Shown here in pieces: positions 4,152 to 5,094 of a DNA stretch of 5,094 nucleotides. The notes beneath the pieces were generated by a model. That model was not told where the DNA came from and made no database searches. It worked only from the letters and a program-made list of their open reading frames with translations. Position numbers and translations under genes: made by a program. The stretch is from NCBI GenBank assembly GCA_946480125.1, contig CAMLIY010000240.1:1-5094 (forward strand), written 5' to 3'. Positions within the stretch are counted from its first letter, which is position 1. The number at the start of each line of letters is the position of its first letter. The DNA comes from an uncultured Asticcacaulis sp. (GTDB lineage: Bacteria > Pseudomonadota > Alphaproteobacteria > Caulobacterales > Caulobacteraceae).

Positions 4152-5011
4152 CTCTGGCCCTCCGAATTACGGAACGGATCGAGCGGATAGGTGCCGAGAA
4201 TCTCGACATCGACGGCGAAGAAGTTGATCTCTTCCAGCGCCTGTTTCAGCCCGCCCTCTGTAGGGCGGCCTTCGACATCGCAATAGAAGACGGTCGAGGC
4301 GAAGACGCCATTCTCGATATAGCTCTCCAGCTTGGTCATATTGACGCCATTGGTGGCGAAACCGCCCAAGGCCTTGTAGAGCGAGGCCGGGATATTTTTC
4401 ACGCGGAAGATAAAGCTGGTCATGCAGTCAATGCCGCGCGCCGGTTCGACCACGCGGTCTTCCGTCGTCAGGATGAGGAAGCGCGTCGTGTTGTTTTGCG
4501 CGTCTTCCATATGTCGGCGCAGGATCTTCAGGCCGTAAAGTTCGGCGGCCGGTTCCGGGGCAATGACGGCGCGGTCTAGCTCGCGCGTCTCGGAAAGCGC
4601 CCGCGCCGCGCCGGCCGTATCACTAAAAACCTCGGCGGTGATGTTCAGCTCTTTCAGCGCCTTGCGGCATTGCAGCAGCGCCATGGTGTGCGAGGCGGCG
4701 ACCCGGATATTTTCCAGCTCTGTTTCCGGCACGCCCATCAGGATCATCTCGATCGGCAGGAAGCGCTCACCGATGATCTTAAGGCCGGAATTGGGCAGCA
4801 GATGATGAACGTCGGTGACGCGGCCCGCGACGGAATTTTCGACCGGGATCATGCCCAGTTCGCATTCGCCATCGCGCACGGCAGCGAAGGCGGCCTCGAA
4901 GGTGGGGTAGGGCGTGGGGGTAAATTCGCCAAACCAGCGCTTAATGGCCTGATGGCTGAAAGCCCCCGGCTCGCCTTGATAGGCGATCTTGCGAATGGTT
5001 TGCGTGTTCAT
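4148..5011 (-). CDS. pheA: Prephenate dehydratase with ACT domain
   Basis: This cytoplasmic enzyme converts prephenate to phenylpyruvate, the penultimate step of phenylalanine synthesis. It is monofunctional: 287 residues, no chorismate mutase domain. Visible motifs of the catalytic part are AYQGEPGAFS (10-19), PVENSVAGRVTD (56-67), SHTMALLQC (107-115), DTAGAAR (131-137) and the catalytic TRF (176-178, Thr 176). The ACT domain spans about 197-275. Its Phe-binding motif, ESRP in E. coli, reads ESYI (229-232), and the GALV-type motif reads PASLYKAL (208-215). The start at 5011 is chosen because AAAGG (5019-5023) lies 7 nt upstream and the N-terminus fits the family. A TTG at 5038 would add nine residues, but its GGAGG (5032-5036) is better read as leader. 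The stop overlaps the slyX start. No promoter was recognised within the window. Confidence 0.95.
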   Translation of the reverse strand: MNTQTIRKIAYQGEPGAFSHQAIKRWFGEFTPTPYPTFEAAFAAVRDGECELGMIPVENSVAGRVTDVHHLLPNSGLKIIGERFLPIEMILMGVPETELENIRVAASHTMALLQCRKALKELNITAEVFSDTAGAARALSETRELDRAVIAPEPAAELYGLKILRRHMEDAQNNTTRFLILTTEDRVVEPARGIDCMTSFIFRVKNIPASLYKALGGFATNGVNMTKLESYIENGVFASTVFYCDVEGRPTEGGLKQALEEINFFAVDVEILGTYPLDPFRNSEGQR

Positions 5012-5025
5012 TGTATGACCTTTAA

Positions 5026-5094
5026 TTAAGTCCTCCAAATCTCATCGTGAGATTTGGCAAGCGCGACTGCGCGCCCGAGCCGTTGCGAGGTAAG
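5026..5094 (-). CDS. Possible C-terminal end of the gene upstream of pheA
   Basis: One minus-strand frame is open from the right edge to TAA (5026-5028): 22 residues, containing RLGRAVALAKSHDEIW. It looks protein-like and would end 14 nt before the pheA start, consistent with an operon. But the other two minus frames are also open until 5022 and about 5045, so 69 bases cannot decide. If this frame is real, the 10-bp hairpin lies inside coding sequence. I cannot identify the family. Confidence 0.25.
   Translation of the reverse strand, partial: LTSQRLGRAVALAKSHDEIWRT
5035..5057. promoter_or_regulatory. Perfect 10-bp hairpin upstream of pheA
   Basis: CCAAATCTCA (5035-5044) and TGAGATTTGG (5048-5057) are perfect complements around a 3-base loop. 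On the minus strand the hairpin ends directly at GGAGGA (5031-5036) and 23 nt before the pheA ATG. Neither side has a T-run, so it is not a classical intrinsic terminator. It may be an operator, an mRNA element in the pheA leader, or the end of the upstream gene. A palindromic TTAATTAA (5022-5029) follows it. Confidence 0.6.

Noticed and set aside
5035..5057. Intrinsic terminator
   Set aside because: The stem is sound but neither strand has a following T-run, and on the minus strand it leads straight into the pheA leader.

Overview
The window looks like chromosomal DNA of an alphaproteobacterium, most likely of the Caulobacterales (Caulobacter or Asticcacaulis type). This is inferred from the GC-rich coding style, the System I cytochrome c maturation genes in the order known from Rhodobacter capsulatus helABCDX, aconitase diverging from ccmA, and a -10/-35 pair resembling the Caulobacter housekeeping promoter. 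No 16S or other decisive marker is present, so the genus is a guess.

Layout, left to right. Positions 1-287 (minus) hold the first 95 codons of aconitase (acnA), which runs off the left edge. A 200-base divergent spacer separates it from ccmA (488-1123, plus). A 158-bp structured palindromic repeat (1139-1296) fills the ccmA-ccmB gap, and its right end supplies the ribosome binding site of ccmB (1301-1969). A small three-helix membrane protein gene of unknown function (1971-2273) lies on the minus strand, one base from the ccmB stop. It splits the ccm cluster. After a divergent control region come ccmC (2376-3095), ccmD (3105-3260, GTG start) and ccmG (3257-3787), closely packed on the plus strand. 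A second, inverted copy of the repeat (3793-3949) fills the convergent gap between ccmG and the minus-strand pair pheA-slyX (5011 down to 3954), whose stop and start codons overlap. A perfect 10-bp hairpin (5035-5057) lies just upstream of pheA. A short open frame may be the tail of the next gene at the right edge.

How the genes work together. CcmA and CcmB, with CcmC and CcmD, form the membrane complex that loads heme onto the chaperone CcmE and releases it. CcmG is the membrane-anchored thioredoxin-like protein that keeps the apocytochrome CXXCH cysteines reduced. CcmE, CcmF, CcmH and CcmI are not in the window and must be encoded elsewhere. PheA (prephenate dehydratase) makes phenylpyruvate for phenylalanine, SlyX is a small coiled-coil protein, and aconitase belongs to the TCA cycle.

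The gene content is ordinary. The parts that deserve attention are the pair of inverted structured repeats, whose arms keep their pairing while changing sequence; the possibility that one copy controls ccmB translation; the antisense membrane-protein gene inside the ccm cluster; and the ccmC start, which looks leaderless.
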